Shown here: piece by piece, positions 43,275-51,814 of the stretch | Numbering within the stretch: the first letter of the stretch is position 1 | Layout of the letters: every line of letters begins with the position of its first letter | Origin: Microvirga lotononidis | GTDB lineage: Bacteria > Pseudomonadota > Alphaproteobacteria > Rhizobiales > Beijerinckiaceae | Assembly: GCF_034627025.1 (NCBI RefSeq) | Contig: NZ_CP141048.1 | Coordinates: 2,368,001-2,432,000 of the forward strand | DNA length: 64,000 nt | Direction of reading: 5' to 3' | The notes under the pieces: generated by a model | Seen by the model: only the letters and a program-made list of their open reading frames with translations | What the model was told of the DNA's origin: nothing | The model's database searches: none | Translations under genes and position numbers: made by a program

Positions 43275-44843
43275 TTACTTGACGGTCGCGAACCACAGGC
43301 GGACATACTCGTCCGGGAACTGCGGAACGTCGACGCCGTCGCGGACGGCCCAGGCCAGCGGCTGCTGGTGGAGCGGGATGTAGGCGACGGTGTCCCGTGC
43401 GACCTTGAGGGCTTCCGTCAGCATGGCACGGCGCTTCGTCTCGTCGAGCTCGACGGCCGCCTTGCGGGTCAGTTCCTCGATTTTCGGATTGCTGTAGGTG
43501 CCCGCGTTGGAGCCGCCGTAACCGTCTTTCTGCTCGGTGAGCAGGGACGAGAGGACGCTGAAGCCGTCCATCGGCGGCAGGGTTGCCCAGCCCACCATGG
43601 ACACGTCGAATTCGCCGCGGTCCTGGCGCGGGAAGTAGGTGGCGCGAGACTCGGTCTGGAGGTCCGCCTGGATGCCGACCTTCGCCCACATGGAAGCGAT
43701 GGCCACGCAGGTCTGCTCGTCGTTGATGTAGCGATCGTTCGGGCAGTTCAATTTGGTCTTGAAGCCGTTCGGGTAGCCGGCTTCCGCCAAAAGCTGCTTG
43801 GCCCTGTTCGGATCGAAGGCGAGCGGTACATCGTTTTCCTTCGCATAGCCTGGGACGGGCGGTGCGACGAGCGTGCCGGTATTGCGCGACTTGTCGCGCA
43901 TCACGCGTTTCTTGATCGTCTCCATATCAATGGCATGCCACATGGCCTGACGCACCTTGACGTCGAGCAGAGGGTTCTTCTGGCCGGGCATCGCCTTCAG
44001 CTCGGGACGGACGTTGAGCGAGAGCATGATCAGGCGCAGGGACGGCTCCTCGATGACCTTGAAGCCCTGCGATGAGGAGATCCGCTGAAGGTCCTGCAGA
44101 GGCGCCGGCGCGATCAGGTCCAACTCGCCCGACAGCAGGGCGGCAACGCGGGTCGCATCAGACTTCACCGGCTTGAACTCGATACGGGTGAGATTGTGCT
44201 GAGGCTTGTCCCACCAATCGGGGTTCACCACGAAGGTCGTGCCCGCGTCAGGCTTGTACGATTCCACCTTGAAGGGGCCGGTGCCGATGGCTGTGGTCGA
44301 TGCCGCCGTCGTGACGCCGGTAGCGATATTGCCGGGCTTCAGGGCCCCGTTGGCCTCCATCCATTCCTTGTCCAGGATGTAGATGCCGGCGAGGTCGTTG
44401 AGGAGAAGCGGGTAGGGCCCCTGCGTGATGATGTCGACCGTGAAGTCGTCGACCTTCTCTGCTCTGACCACGGTCGCGAGATTGCCGCGAGCCCTGGCGC
44501 CGGGATCGAGGATGCGGGTGATGGAGGCGACCACATCGTCGGCGGTGAACGGATTGCCGTTGTGGAATTTCACGTTTCGACGCAGCTCGAAGCGCCAAGT
44601 ATCAGGCTTCACCGTCTTCCAGCTCACCGCCAGAGCAGGTTCCAGCTCGAGATTACGGCCGCGGCGCACCAACGGGTCGAAGACGTGGTGCAGCATGCTC
44701 GTGGTGAAGCTCTCCGTATGCGCATAGGGATCGAGCGTCGTGATGTCCGTGGGCGAGGCCCATCTCAGGGTCTTGGCCTCCGCCGACATTCCCATCAGGG
44801 CGCCGACGGCGACGGCCAGGCCGGTCGCAAGTTTGGCTTTCAT
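43275..44843 (-). CDS. Peptide/nickel-type ABC substrate-binding protein
   Basis: A 522-residue periplasmic binding protein of the DppA/OppA/NikA class. It has a signal peptide (about 1-22, ending SAEA), then LRWASPTDITTLDPYAHTES and the family sequence RNVKFHNGNPFTADDVVAS. It starts the reverse operon of importer, amidohydrolase and MFS protein. GGAGG seven bases before the ATG decides the start. Ligand unknown; the amidohydrolase suggests an amide or N-heterocycle rather than a peptide. Confidence 0.94.
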   Translation of the reverse strand: MKAKLATGLAVAVGALMGMSAEAKTLRWASPTDITTLDPYAHTESFTTSMLHHVFDPLVRRGRNLELEPALAVSWKTVKPDTWRFELRRNVKFHNGNPFTADDVVASITRILDPGARARGNLATVVRAEKVDDFTVDIITQGPYPLLLNDLAGIYILDKEWMEANGALKPGNIATGVTTAASTTAIGTGPFKVESYKPDAGTTFVVNPDWWDKPQHNLTRIEFKPVKSDATRVAALLSGELDLIAPAPLQDLQRISSSQGFKVIEEPSLRLIMLSLNVRPELKAMPGQKNPLLDVKVRQAMWHAIDMETIKKRVMRDKSRNTGTLVAPPVPGYAKENDVPLAFDPNRAKQLLAEAGYPNGFKTKLNCPNDRYINDEQTCVAIASMWAKVGIQADLQTESRATYFPRQDRGEFDVSMVGWATLPPMDGFSVLSSLLTEQKDGYGGSNAGTYSNPKIEELTRKAAVELDETKRRAMLTEALKVARDTVAYIPLHQQPLAWAVRDGVDVPQFPDEYVRLWFATVK

Positions 44844-44879
44844 GTTTGACCTCCGCAGATCCTCTGGAATGGATTCTTT

Positions 44880-44927
44880 ATTGGATACAATACGGAAAAA
44901 AATTGCATACATAAATCGAGCCGTCAA
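44880..44927 (-). promoter_or_regulatory. Importer operon promoter with paired GntR operators
   Basis: Two copies of a GntR-type site lie 22 bases (about two helical turns) apart: ATTGGATACAAT (44880-44891) and ATTGCATACATA (44902-44913). A -35 candidate TTGACG is on the reverse strand at 44922-44927, so the sites sit in the spacer and near the start point. They match the perfect site at 45850-45861. Confidence 0.75.
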
Positions 44928-45051
44928 TTCGGCAGTCGGCTGAATTTTCATCATCCGGCGATGCGAATCTACGCAGCCGCAAGCGATGCTCCTCGCTTCC
45001 GGAGGGCACTCCGGTGCCGAAGAACCCGTTTGGCCGGGGCAGGTCCCGTTG

Positions 45052-45759
45052 TCAGGAAGCGTAGCGGTCGAGGATGGACCGGATGTCCCGATGCTTGTCG
45101 GACGTGGAGGACAGGAGGGCTCTGTCCGTCACGGCCTTGAGATGGTGGTCCATGGCGTGGATGGCCGCTTGGCTGTTCCCGGACCGCAATGCATCGATGA
45201 TCTGCTGATGCTCATGGATTGAGCAATCGGAGGAGTGAGGTCGGCTGTAGAGTGCCAGGATGAGGGAGCAGCGTGACACCACCTCGTCGATATACCGCGC
45301 AAGCACCCGGTTGCCGGAGAGAGAGGCTAGGAGAATATGGAATTCTCCGGCGAGGCGGATGGCGGCGGGCCCATCATCCGCGTTCGCTTTCGTCTCCAGA
45401 TTCACATGCCGCTGGAGGCGATCGATGTCTTCGCTCGTGACCTTTTCCGCAAGCCGAACAAGAACTTGGCGCTCCAGGCACATACGCGTCTCGAAAACGT
45501 CCTGCGCTTCCGACAGGCTCGGCTGCGCAATGGTGGCACCCTTGTTCGGCTGCATGTCGACGAGGCCCTCGGCATGAAGGCGCGCCAGAACGGTCCGGAC
45601 GATCGTGCGGCTGACGCCGAACCGCTCGCCGATGACATCTTCAGTCAGCTTGTCACCCGGCATCAGTGCCTGCTCGATGATGGCACGGCGAAGCCCGGCA
45701 TAAACGGAATCGCTCCGAGTGCCGGCGGCTGACTTGGGTTTTCTCGCTGGGGTATTCAT
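45052..45759 (-). CDS. GntR family (FCD domain) transcriptional regulator
   Basis: A 235-residue regulator with a winged helix N-terminus (SVYAGLRRAIIEQALMPGDK, GERFGVSRTIVRTVLARLHA) and a C-terminal FCD helical domain containing Asp/His residues (FHILLASLSGNRVLARYI, HEHQQIIDALRSGN). FCD proteins bind small acids or metal-ligand complexes. It lies between the importer operon it probably controls and a divergent amidohydrolase gene with an operator in between. Confidence 0.93.
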   Translation of the reverse strand: MNTPARKPKSAAGTRSDSVYAGLRRAIIEQALMPGDKLTEDVIGERFGVSRTIVRTVLARLHAEGLVDMQPNKGATIAQPSLSEAQDVFETRMCLERQVLVRLAEKVTSEDIDRLQRHVNLETKANADDGPAAIRLAGEFHILLASLSGNRVLARYIDEVVSRCSLILALYSRPHSSDCSIHEHQQIIDALRSGNSQAAIHAMDHHLKAVTDRALLSSTSDKHRDIRSILDRYAS

Positions 45760-45849
45760 AGGGCTATGCAGAGGAGCTCCAGGGACGAACTATGTTCCAC
45801 AAAACCGACCGATCAGGAAGGTCGATTTTACTGGCATTGTGTATTCATA

Positions 45850-45861
45850 ATTGTATACAAT
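45850..45861. promoter_or_regulatory. GntR operator between gntR-type gene and divergent amidohydrolase
   Basis: A perfect 12-bp palindrome ATTGTATACAAT. The TGT-N-N-ACA core is what FCD-type GntR proteins prefer. It is 90 bases from the regulator start and 65 bases before the amidohydrolase start, so it could serve both. Confidence 0.8.
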
Positions 45862-45925
45862 AAGCCGGAATTGGCAATGCGTCCAATCGTATTGCCCGGA
45901 CGAGGCCAGAGAAACGAGGACGCTG

Positions 45926-47116
45926 ATGCAGAGCCTAGTGATCCACAATGTGCGCCCGATGGGCGGGGAGGCAACCTCGGTGACGGTCAGCGACGGCCGG
46001 ATCCAGAGTTACGGTTGGCATGTCCAGGAGGGTGCGGAGCTCCTGGATGGCGGCGGAGCGATCCTGATTCCCGGACTCGTCGAGGCCCATACGCATATGG
46101 ACAAGACGCTTCTCGGCATGGGCTGGTATCGCAACGAGGTGGGGCCGCGCCTCATCGACAAGATCGACAACGAGCGGATGCAAAGGCGTGTTCTTGGCAT
46201 CGATCCCGCCCGTCAGTCCGCCCGGCAGGCTGTGCTCGCAGCCTCCCTCGGCACGACGCATATCCGGACCCACGTGGATGTGGACACAGAGGTCGGCGTT
46301 GCAGGCATCGTGGGCGTTCTCGAAACACGGGAGCGCTATCGTGACCTCGTCGATATCGAACTCGTTGCGTTCCCGCAGAGCGGCATGCTCATTCGGCCCG
46401 GTACCGTCGAGCTCATGGAACGGGCTCTTCAACTCGGCGCTCAGGTTGTCGGCGGACTTGATCCGGCTGGGATCGACCGCGATCCGAAGGGGCATCTCGA
46501 TGTCGTCTTCGGCCTTGCTGAACGCTATGCCGTTCCGGTCGATATTCATCTCCATGAACCGGCGGAGCTGGGTGCATTCTCCATGGAGCTCATCATCGAG
46601 CGTACGAAGGCCCTGGGCCTGCAGGGCAAGGTCACGATCAGTCACGCGTTCTGTCTCGGCATGACCGATCAGGATTATGTCGCAGCGCTGATCGACGAAC
46701 TCGCTCAAGCGCAGATCCACATTCTGACAACGGCACCGGCCTCAAGGCCGGCGCCTGCCGTCAAGCGGCTGGTGGAGGCGGGCATCGTTGTCGCAGCGGG
46801 ATCCGATGGGGTGCGCGACACCTGGGGACCCTACAACAATCCGGACATGCTGGAGCGGGCCGTCCTCGTCGGCTTGCGCAACAACCTGCGTCGCGACGAT
46901 GAGGTTGCGCTGGCTCTCGACACCTGCACGTATGGCGGGGCCCGTATGATGGGCCTCGATGATTATGGCCTCAAGCCCGGCTGCAGAGCGGATCTGGTTC
47001 TGCTCGACGGTGAAACGCTCGCCGAGGCCGTCGTCAGCCGCCGGCCGCGCAAGATCGTGATCAAGGGCGGAAAGGTGATCGCTCGGGACGGGACTGCATC
47101 GATCCCTGCGCCTTGA
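45926..47116 (+). CDS. Cytosine-deaminase-like amidohydrolase
   Basis: A 396-residue metal-dependent hydrolase with the CodA-type pattern: His55/His57 in EAHTHMDK, His residues in DIHLHEPAE and ISHAF, and the catalytic Asp in GSDGVRDTWGPY. Relatives remove amino groups from cytosine, N-isopropylammelide and related rings. It is divergent from the GntR gene and shares its operator, so it probably acts on the same imported compound or its product. The start at 45926 follows GAGG; a longer frame would begin within the operator. Confidence 0.88.
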   Translation: MQSLVIHNVRPMGGEATSVTVSDGRIQSYGWHVQEGAELLDGGGAILIPGLVEAHTHMDKTLLGMGWYRNEVGPRLIDKIDNERMQRRVLGIDPARQSARQAVLAASLGTTHIRTHVDVDTEVGVAGIVGVLETRERYRDLVDIELVAFPQSGMLIRPGTVELMERALQLGAQVVGGLDPAGIDRDPKGHLDVVFGLAERYAVPVDIHLHEPAELGAFSMELIIERTKALGLQGKVTISHAFCLGMTDQDYVAALIDELAQAQIHILTTAPASRPAPAVKRLVEAGIVVAAGSDGVRDTWGPYNNPDMLERAVLVGLRNNLRRDDEVALALDTCTYGGARMMGLDDYGLKPGCRADLVLLDGETLAEAVVSRRPRKIVIKGGKVIARDGTASIPAP

Positions 47117-47129
47117 TCCTGCTCGCAGA

Positions 47130-47155
47130 GCCGTGAGCGGATGAGGGCTTACGGC
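47130..47155. terminator. Hairpin between convergent genes, terminator-like
   Basis: GCCGTGAGC (47130-47138) pairs with GCTTACGGC (47147-47155) with one G-T pair. It lies 14 bases after the amidohydrolase stop and before the convergent rcnA gene. No T-tract follows, so termination is uncertain. Confidence 0.35.
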
Positions 47156-47231
47156 CTCGGTGAGCGATTGGTCGGCGTGCGCCACTCGTTTCAGCACCAT
47201 CGGATGACTTCGGCTGACAGTTTGGCGCTGC

Positions 47232-48365
47232 CTACGACAGGGCCGTCACGGGTGCGGCAAGGTCGACGAAGCCCTGCACCAGCATGACCACGCCGAGGAT
47301 GCCTACAAGGCCAGCCGAGGCGAGCGGCAGGCGCCTGAGCAGATGGTCGGAGAAGTTGACCCGCTTCGCCGCATGCTGCACGCCCCAGGCGGCTGCGACA
47401 CCGATCGACACCATCGTGATCGCCAGCCCCAAGCTGAAGGCCGCGACTGTTGCTGCGCCAAGCGTGAACTGGCCGAGCTGAAGGCAGATCAACAGCACGG
47501 TAATTGACGCAGGGCAGGGGATCAGGCCGCCGGTAATGCCGAACAATGCGATCTGGGCCGTGGTGACGTTGCCGCCGTTGGCCGCGAGCTGGCGGGCGAT
47601 CTGCTCGGCGTGCTCGCGCTCATGCGCGTCCTCGTCATGCTCGGCATGATCATGATGATGTCCGTGATCGTGCTCGGCAAAGGTCGCCTTATAGGTATGG
47701 GCGTGGTCGCCGTGCGACAGACGCAGCCGGGCCGTGAACGCGTGCGGCTCCGGGATTTCCCCGGCTGACTCGAGGTAGCCGTCACGCTCGACGAACCGGA
47801 AACGCTCGCCGGAGCCGTCGTCCCGGATGGTCTCAACCAGCACGTCCTCGGCTCTCCACGCGCTGCCACTTAAGATCCGCAGACGCCAGCGCGGCGGCAC
47901 GCCGTCTTCGAAAATCGACAGCTCCACGACGCCGTGCCCGGTGTCGATGATCCTTGCCTCGTCGCCATGATGATGAGCGTCATGATCATGGTGATGACCA
48001 TGGTGGCGTTGCCGGAACCAGCCGAGGCTCCGGCCCGTGCGCCAGATCATCCAGGCGGCGATGCCGATGATGATCACGCCCGAGGCGATCAGCAGCCAGC
48101 CCTCGAAGTGCGAGTTCAGGATGTCGCGGCCGAGCGACAGGCCGAGCATGGCCACGATCCAGACCACGAGCGAGTGGGAGAGAGCGGCACAGATGCCGAG
48201 CAGGACGGCCTGCCCGATGGTGCCGCGGATCGCCACGATGTAGGCGGCCATCATGGTCTTGGAGTGGCCGGGCTCCAGCCCGTGCAGGGCGCCGAGCAGC
48301 ACGGCGACGGGAAGATACAGCCAGCCGTTGCTGCCGGACTGAAGAAGTTGAGCAATATCGGGCAT
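47232..48365 (-). CDS. rcnA: Nickel/cobalt efflux protein RcnA
   Basis: A 377-residue NicO-family membrane protein with GALHGLEPGHSKTMMAAYIVA, the HGLEPGH metal-binding motif, and a C-terminal GGLIPCPASITVLL helix. Between them are two His/Asp-rich stretches (RHHGHHHDHDAHHHGD and a second HDHGHHHDH), typical of RcnA but here part of a long hydrophilic insert. It exports Ni(II)/Co(II). It is 57 bases downstream of rcnR on the same strand. The start is uncertain between the ATG at 48365 and a GTG 33 bases upstream. Confidence 0.93.
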   Translation of the reverse strand: MPDIAQLLQSGSNGWLYLPVAVLLGALHGLEPGHSKTMMAAYIVAIRGTIGQAVLLGICAALSHSLVVWIVAMLGLSLGRDILNSHFEGWLLIASGVIIIGIAAWMIWRTGRSLGWFRQRHHGHHHDHDAHHHGDEARIIDTGHGVVELSIFEDGVPPRWRLRILSGSAWRAEDVLVETIRDDGSGERFRFVERDGYLESAGEIPEPHAFTARLRLSHGDHAHTYKATFAEHDHGHHHDHAEHDEDAHEREHAEQIARQLAANGGNVTTAQIALFGITGGLIPCPASITVLLICLQLGQFTLGAATVAAFSLGLAITMVSIGVAAAWGVQHAAKRVNFSDHLLRRLPLASAGLVGILGVVMLVQGFVDLAAPVTALS

Positions 48366-48422
48366 CGGTATTCCAGCAATGTCTCGCGGCGGCGACACTT
48401 CTCCCAGCCGCCCGGGAGGAGG

Positions 48423-48701
48423 TCACTTCAGGTAGGTACGGACGACGTCGATGAGTTCGGCCGCGCCCTTGGCGCGCTCCGGATCCGGCTCATGCGCCGG
48501 GTCGACGACGTGGTTGCGGATGTGGTCCTCCATCAGCTCGACGGTCAGGCCGTTCACGGCTCCGCGCACCGAAGCGACCAGCATCAGCACGTCGGCACAG
48601 CCGAGCTCGGCCTCGAGCGCACGCTCGATGGCTTCCACCTGACCCTTGATCCGGCGGACGCGGGCGAGCAGCTTCGTCTTTTCCTTGATGGTGTGGGACA
48701 T
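48423..48701 (-). CDS. rcnR: Nickel/cobalt-responsive repressor RcnR
   Basis: A 92-residue CsoR/RcnR-family all-helical repressor. The four RcnR metal ligands are all present: His3 (MSHTIKEK), Cys35, His60 and His64. This separates it from FrmR- and CsoR-type members. Metal binding releases DNA and lets rcnA be expressed. GAGGAGG before the ATG at 48701 supports this start and puts His3 in place; an extra eight-residue leader is possible. A G-tract operator sits 30 bases upstream. Confidence 0.95.
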   Translation of the reverse strand: MSHTIKEKTKLLARVRRIKGQVEAIERALEAELGCADVLMLVASVRGAVNGLTVELMEDHIRNHVVDPAHEPDPERAKGAAELIDVVRTYLK

Positions 48702-48730
48702 GCCGCCTCCTCTGCGAGTGCTCATGTCAT

Positions 48731-48747
48731 ATAGGGGGGTACCCTAT
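48731..48747. promoter_or_regulatory. RcnR operator
   Basis: ATAGGG-GGGTA-CCCTAT forms an inverted repeat around a G6 tract, 30 bases before the rcnR start. RcnR is known to bind a G/C tract flanked by A/T inverted repeats. It fits autoregulation of rcnR-rcnA. Confidence 0.78.
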
Positions 48748-48992
48748 GTACGTCGAGCGTCAGGATGGCCGCAGGGCCTTTGGCGGATCCGGGTGCTCCC
48801 CGAGCCGACAGGTGGGGCGTGGTTCCGGAGACGGCGTAAGCCGCCGTAACGGGGGGAGGTCGGTTCGGCCTGACAGGTCAAATAGGCGACTTCATGTCAC
48901 CCGAGCCGGCATCCTTGGCTTCCATCGAGAGCGAGCCGACGGGCAGACCGGGAATGGATCCTGAGCCATCGCGAAGGTCTCGACCTGTCGGA

Positions 48993-50762
48993 TCACTTCC
49001 AGCTTCCGACGCCGAGATCCTCACGGCGCTGAGCGTCCAGGAGCGCGGAGGCCAGCGCGAATGCATCCCGAGCGCGGATGCAGCCGACGATCTTGTTGCG
49101 GTCCTCGAAACCGATCACGGCCAATGTGGCCCGGTCGTCGCTGCGGAAGATGTCGAGCACCTCCGCAAGGGATGCGGCCGGCGTCACGATCGGACCCGAC
49201 TCGTAGACCAGTTCCGCGGCCACCACGGGCAGGTCGGCACTCTCGGCCTCGATCGCCTCGACCAGGCGAGGATCGATCAGGCCAAGGAAGGTTCCGTCCA
49301 CCGCATAGACGGCCGTACCGCGCGCGCCTGCCGTCGACAGCGCCCGGCGAACCTCCTCCAGGCTGGCATTGGCCATCACCGCCCGCTTCGGCGGCTTGAT
49401 GATCTCGCCGATCGTCGCGGCCTCTAGGCGCGAGACGTCGTGACCGCCCTCGATGGCGAGGCCACGCTGCTGGAAGCGCCAGGTTGCGAACGAGTAGCCG
49501 AACAGACGGTCTGTCAGGAACGAAGCGGTCAGGGCCCCGATAGCCACCAGGATGGTGGCGTCGAAGTCCCCGGTGGTCTCGAGGACCAGGAAGATCATCG
49601 CCAGCGGACTGCCGATCACGCTCGCTCCGACCGAGGCCATGCCGATCACGGCGCACAGGGCCGGGCTCCAGGTCGGAGCACCCGGGATGAAGGCCAACAG
49701 CCAGGCCATCACCTGTCCCAGCAGGGCGCCGATCATGAGCGAGGCGCCGAACAGGCCGCCGCGAAAGCCGGATCCGAGGCTGGCCGCGGAGGCCAGCCCC
49801 TTCGCGGCCAGCAGACCGAGGGCATGGCGACCGGCGATGTCGCCGGACACGGCATGCTCGATGGCCGCATGACCGCTACCCAGGACGGCCGGGAAGCGGG
49901 TCGCCAGTGCCGTGAGGAGAAGGGCGGCCGCGAGCCGGCGCAGAATCCCGTCCCTCAGGAAACGCTTGAGGAGGCGCTCCATCGCCGAGACCAGAAGCAT
50001 GACGACGATGCCGACGAAGGCCGCGATGCCGCCGAGCAGGACGGCCAGAGGATAGTCGGACCAGGATGTGCCGGGCCCTGTCTCGAGGCTGAAGGGCCGC
50101 GCCTGTCCCAGGAGCAGCCAGATCGTCATCACGGCCGCGATAGCGCCGAGCCCGATCGGGGCCAGGGTCCGGCGTGAGAAGGTCCCCAGCAGCAGCTCAT
50201 AGGCATAGAGCATGCCGGCGATCGGTGCCCTATAGGCGGCGGCGATGGCGGCTGCGGCACCGACGGCCACCAGCAGGCGCAGGTCGGAGCGCGGCCGGTT
50301 CAGCCTTCGTCCGAGGCGGCTGGCGAGCACGGCCCCAAGCTGGGTGACGGCGGCCTCGATTCCGACCGAGGCTCCGAAACAGACCGAGGCGAGGATCGGG
50401 ATGACGACTCCCGTGGCATCGTACCAGCCCATCCTGCCCCCGTTGAGGGCATTCGCCTCGACCGCGTCGACGGGGTCCTTGGTCTTCCAGCGCCCGATCA
50501 GATGCGACAGCAGGGTGACAAGGAAGGCGCTGCAGGCCAGGGCCAGAGCGATCCTGAGGAAGGAGGCGTGGTCCGGCAGGACGATCCGCCGCTCTGCGGC
50601 GAAGCCGAGCATGGCGCGCTGCGCGAAGACGACGAATTGCTGCACGACCGCCACCATCACGCCCGTCAGGATGCCGATCACGATGGCGAGACCAACCAGA
50701 CGGAACGAGCCTGTCGGCTTGCGAATGTTCGGGAGCGCCGGAAGGCGAGGGGGAAGCAGCAT
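48993..50762 (-). CDS. ClC family chloride channel/antiporter with CBS domains
   Basis: A 589-residue membrane protein with about 10-12 helices and a C-terminal pair of CBS domains (about 460-580, with TIGEIIKPPKRAVMANASL). The ClC filter segments are recognisable: GIEAAVTQLGA in place of GREGP (gating Glu kept, Pro changed to Ala) and SGFRGGLFGASL. It moves chloride or fluoride-like anions; the class cannot be fixed from motifs. A 56-residue upstream extension exists but is basic and without helices, so the ATG at 50762 is preferred. Confidence 0.85.
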   Translation of the reverse strand: MLLPPRLPALPNIRKPTGSFRLVGLAIVIGILTGVMVAVVQQFVVFAQRAMLGFAAERRIVLPDHASFLRIALALACSAFLVTLLSHLIGRWKTKDPVDAVEANALNGGRMGWYDATGVVIPILASVCFGASVGIEAAVTQLGAVLASRLGRRLNRPRSDLRLLVAVGAAAAIAAAYRAPIAGMLYAYELLLGTFSRRTLAPIGLGAIAAVMTIWLLLGQARPFSLETGPGTSWSDYPLAVLLGGIAAFVGIVVMLLVSAMERLLKRFLRDGILRRLAAALLLTALATRFPAVLGSGHAAIEHAVSGDIAGRHALGLLAAKGLASAASLGSGFRGGLFGASLMIGALLGQVMAWLLAFIPGAPTWSPALCAVIGMASVGASVIGSPLAMIFLVLETTGDFDATILVAIGALTASFLTDRLFGYSFATWRFQQRGLAIEGGHDVSRLEAATIGEIIKPPKRAVMANASLEEVRRALSTAGARGTAVYAVDGTFLGLIDPRLVEAIEAESADLPVVAAELVYESGPIVTPAASLAEVLDIFRSDDRATLAVIGFEDRNKIVGCIRARDAFALASALLDAQRREDLGVGSWK

Positions 50763-50980
50763 CAGGCGAGTGGGGTGAGAAGCAGCAAGTGCGCGGGGTG
50801 CACGCGGTTTGGGCGTGTCGGCCTTTGCCGTCAACCCATTTCGGCTTGGATGTACCCTTAATGCTGCACCCGTGAGGAGGCGAAGAGCGGGGCCCCGCAT
50901 GGTCCATGCTTTTTGCCGCACCAAAGGCAAGGGGCATTGGCGGGTCGATCGCCGGAACGAAGATCAGTCACGGACGGCCC

Positions 50981-51029
50981 TTGCATATCAATAAGAAATA
51001 TCTAAATTAGAAATATCTGATTTAGATAG
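50981..51029 (+). promoter_or_regulatory. bigR promoter with BigR-type operator
   Basis: TTGCAT (50981-50986) and TAAATT (51003-51008) are 16 bases apart. The operator TAAATTAGA...ATTTAGATA spans 51003-51029 and contains the inverted repeat TATCTAAAT (50999-51007) / ATTTAGATA (51020-51028). It matches the site at 56933-56959 in 22 of 27 bases. Confidence 0.82.
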
Positions 51030-51037
51030 GTGTACGA

Positions 51038-51373
51038 ATGCCCGGCTTGGAACTCGATCTTGAGACGTTTGAACAGAAGGCGACCGAGGTCGCGGACATT
51101 CTGCGGGCACTCGCGAACGAACGACGGCTGATGATCCTGTGCAAGCTGGTGGAGTGGGGTGAGGCCAACGTCACCTCGCTTGTCGAGGCCGTCGGACTGT
51201 CGCAATCGGCCTTGTCGCAGCATCTGGCCAAGATGCGGGACGAGGGCATCGTCACCACCCGGCGCGAGAGCCAGACGATCTGGTACCGCATCGCCGATCC
51301 TCGCATCGAGCAGCTCTTCGGCCTTCTCTACGAGCTGTATTGCAAGCAGGCCAAGACGGACAAGTCCGCCTGA
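51038..51373 (+). CDS. bigR: ArsR family repressor, BigR/SqrR type
   Basis: A 111-residue winged-helix repressor (ANERRLMILCKLVEWGEAN, VGLSQSALSQHLAKMRDEGI). Cys35 and Cys102 match the two conserved cysteines that form a polysulfide bridge in persulfide sensors BigR and SqrR. When oxidised by sulfane sulfur they release DNA. Its own promoter carries the operator, and a second copy is in front of the persulfide dioxygenase-like gene at 57014. It heads an operon with the YeeE/YedE-type transporter genes. Confidence 0.93.
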   Translation: MPGLELDLETFEQKATEVADILRALANERRLMILCKLVEWGEANVTSLVEAVGLSQSALSQHLAKMRDEGIVTTRRESQTIWYRIADPRIEQLFGLLYELYCKQAKTDKSA

Positions 51374-51385
51374 TCGGAGGCAATT

Positions 51386-51811
51386 ATGGACAATCTCACA
51401 CCTGTGTCGGCGCTGTTCGGCGGCCTTCTGATCGGAACGTCGGCTGCCCTGTTCCTGGTGCTGAATGGGCGTATCGCGGGCATCAGCGGCATCCTCGGCG
51501 GCCTGATCCCGCCCGAGCGTGGTCAGGTCGGCTGGCGCCTCGCCTTCCCGGCCGGGATGCTCGTCTCGACCCCGATCTACCTCATGGCCGGTGGCACGTT
51601 GCCGCCGGTCAAGATCGGCGCATCCCTGCCTGTGCTGATCGTGGCGGGGTTGATCGTCGGGTTCGGCACGCGTCTGGGGGCGGGCTGCACCAGTGGCCAT
51701 GGCGTCTGTGGCATCGGACGAGGCTCACCGCGTTCCATCGTGGCGACGCTCGTTTTCATGGCCACTGCCGTCACTACGGTCTTCCTCGCTCGTCACGTCA
51801 TCGGAATGTAA
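51386..51811 (+). CDS. YeeE/YedE-type sulfur transporter, first half (PmpA-like)
   Basis: A 141-residue membrane protein with four to five helices and [20 protein letters not shown], the Cys-rich motif of YeeE/YedE proteins that move thiosulfate or sulfane sulfur. It is 12 bases after bigR and three bases before the second half. Together the two proteins make one transporter; the split form is common in alphaproteobacteria. Confidence 0.93.
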   Translation: MDNLTPVSALFGGLLIGTSAALFLVLNGRIAGISGILGGLIPPERGQVGWRLAFPAGMLVSTPIYLMAGGTLPPVKIGASLPVLIVAGLIVGFGTRLGAGCTSGHGVCGIGRGSPRSIVATLVFMATAVTTVFLARHVIGM

Positions 51812-51814
51812 GCC

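Noticed and set aside
42249..43689. In-frame upstream extension of the DppC-like permease, suggesting a giant fusion
   Set aside because: The extension is in a different frame of the DppB-like gene and the binding-protein gene, lacks hydrophobic helices, and the DppC-like protein has a normal start overlapping the DppB stop.
47600..48010. Repetitive CATGATGATG-like stretches looking like a simple repeat
   Set aside because: They encode the His/Asp-rich loops of RcnA and are explained by coding.
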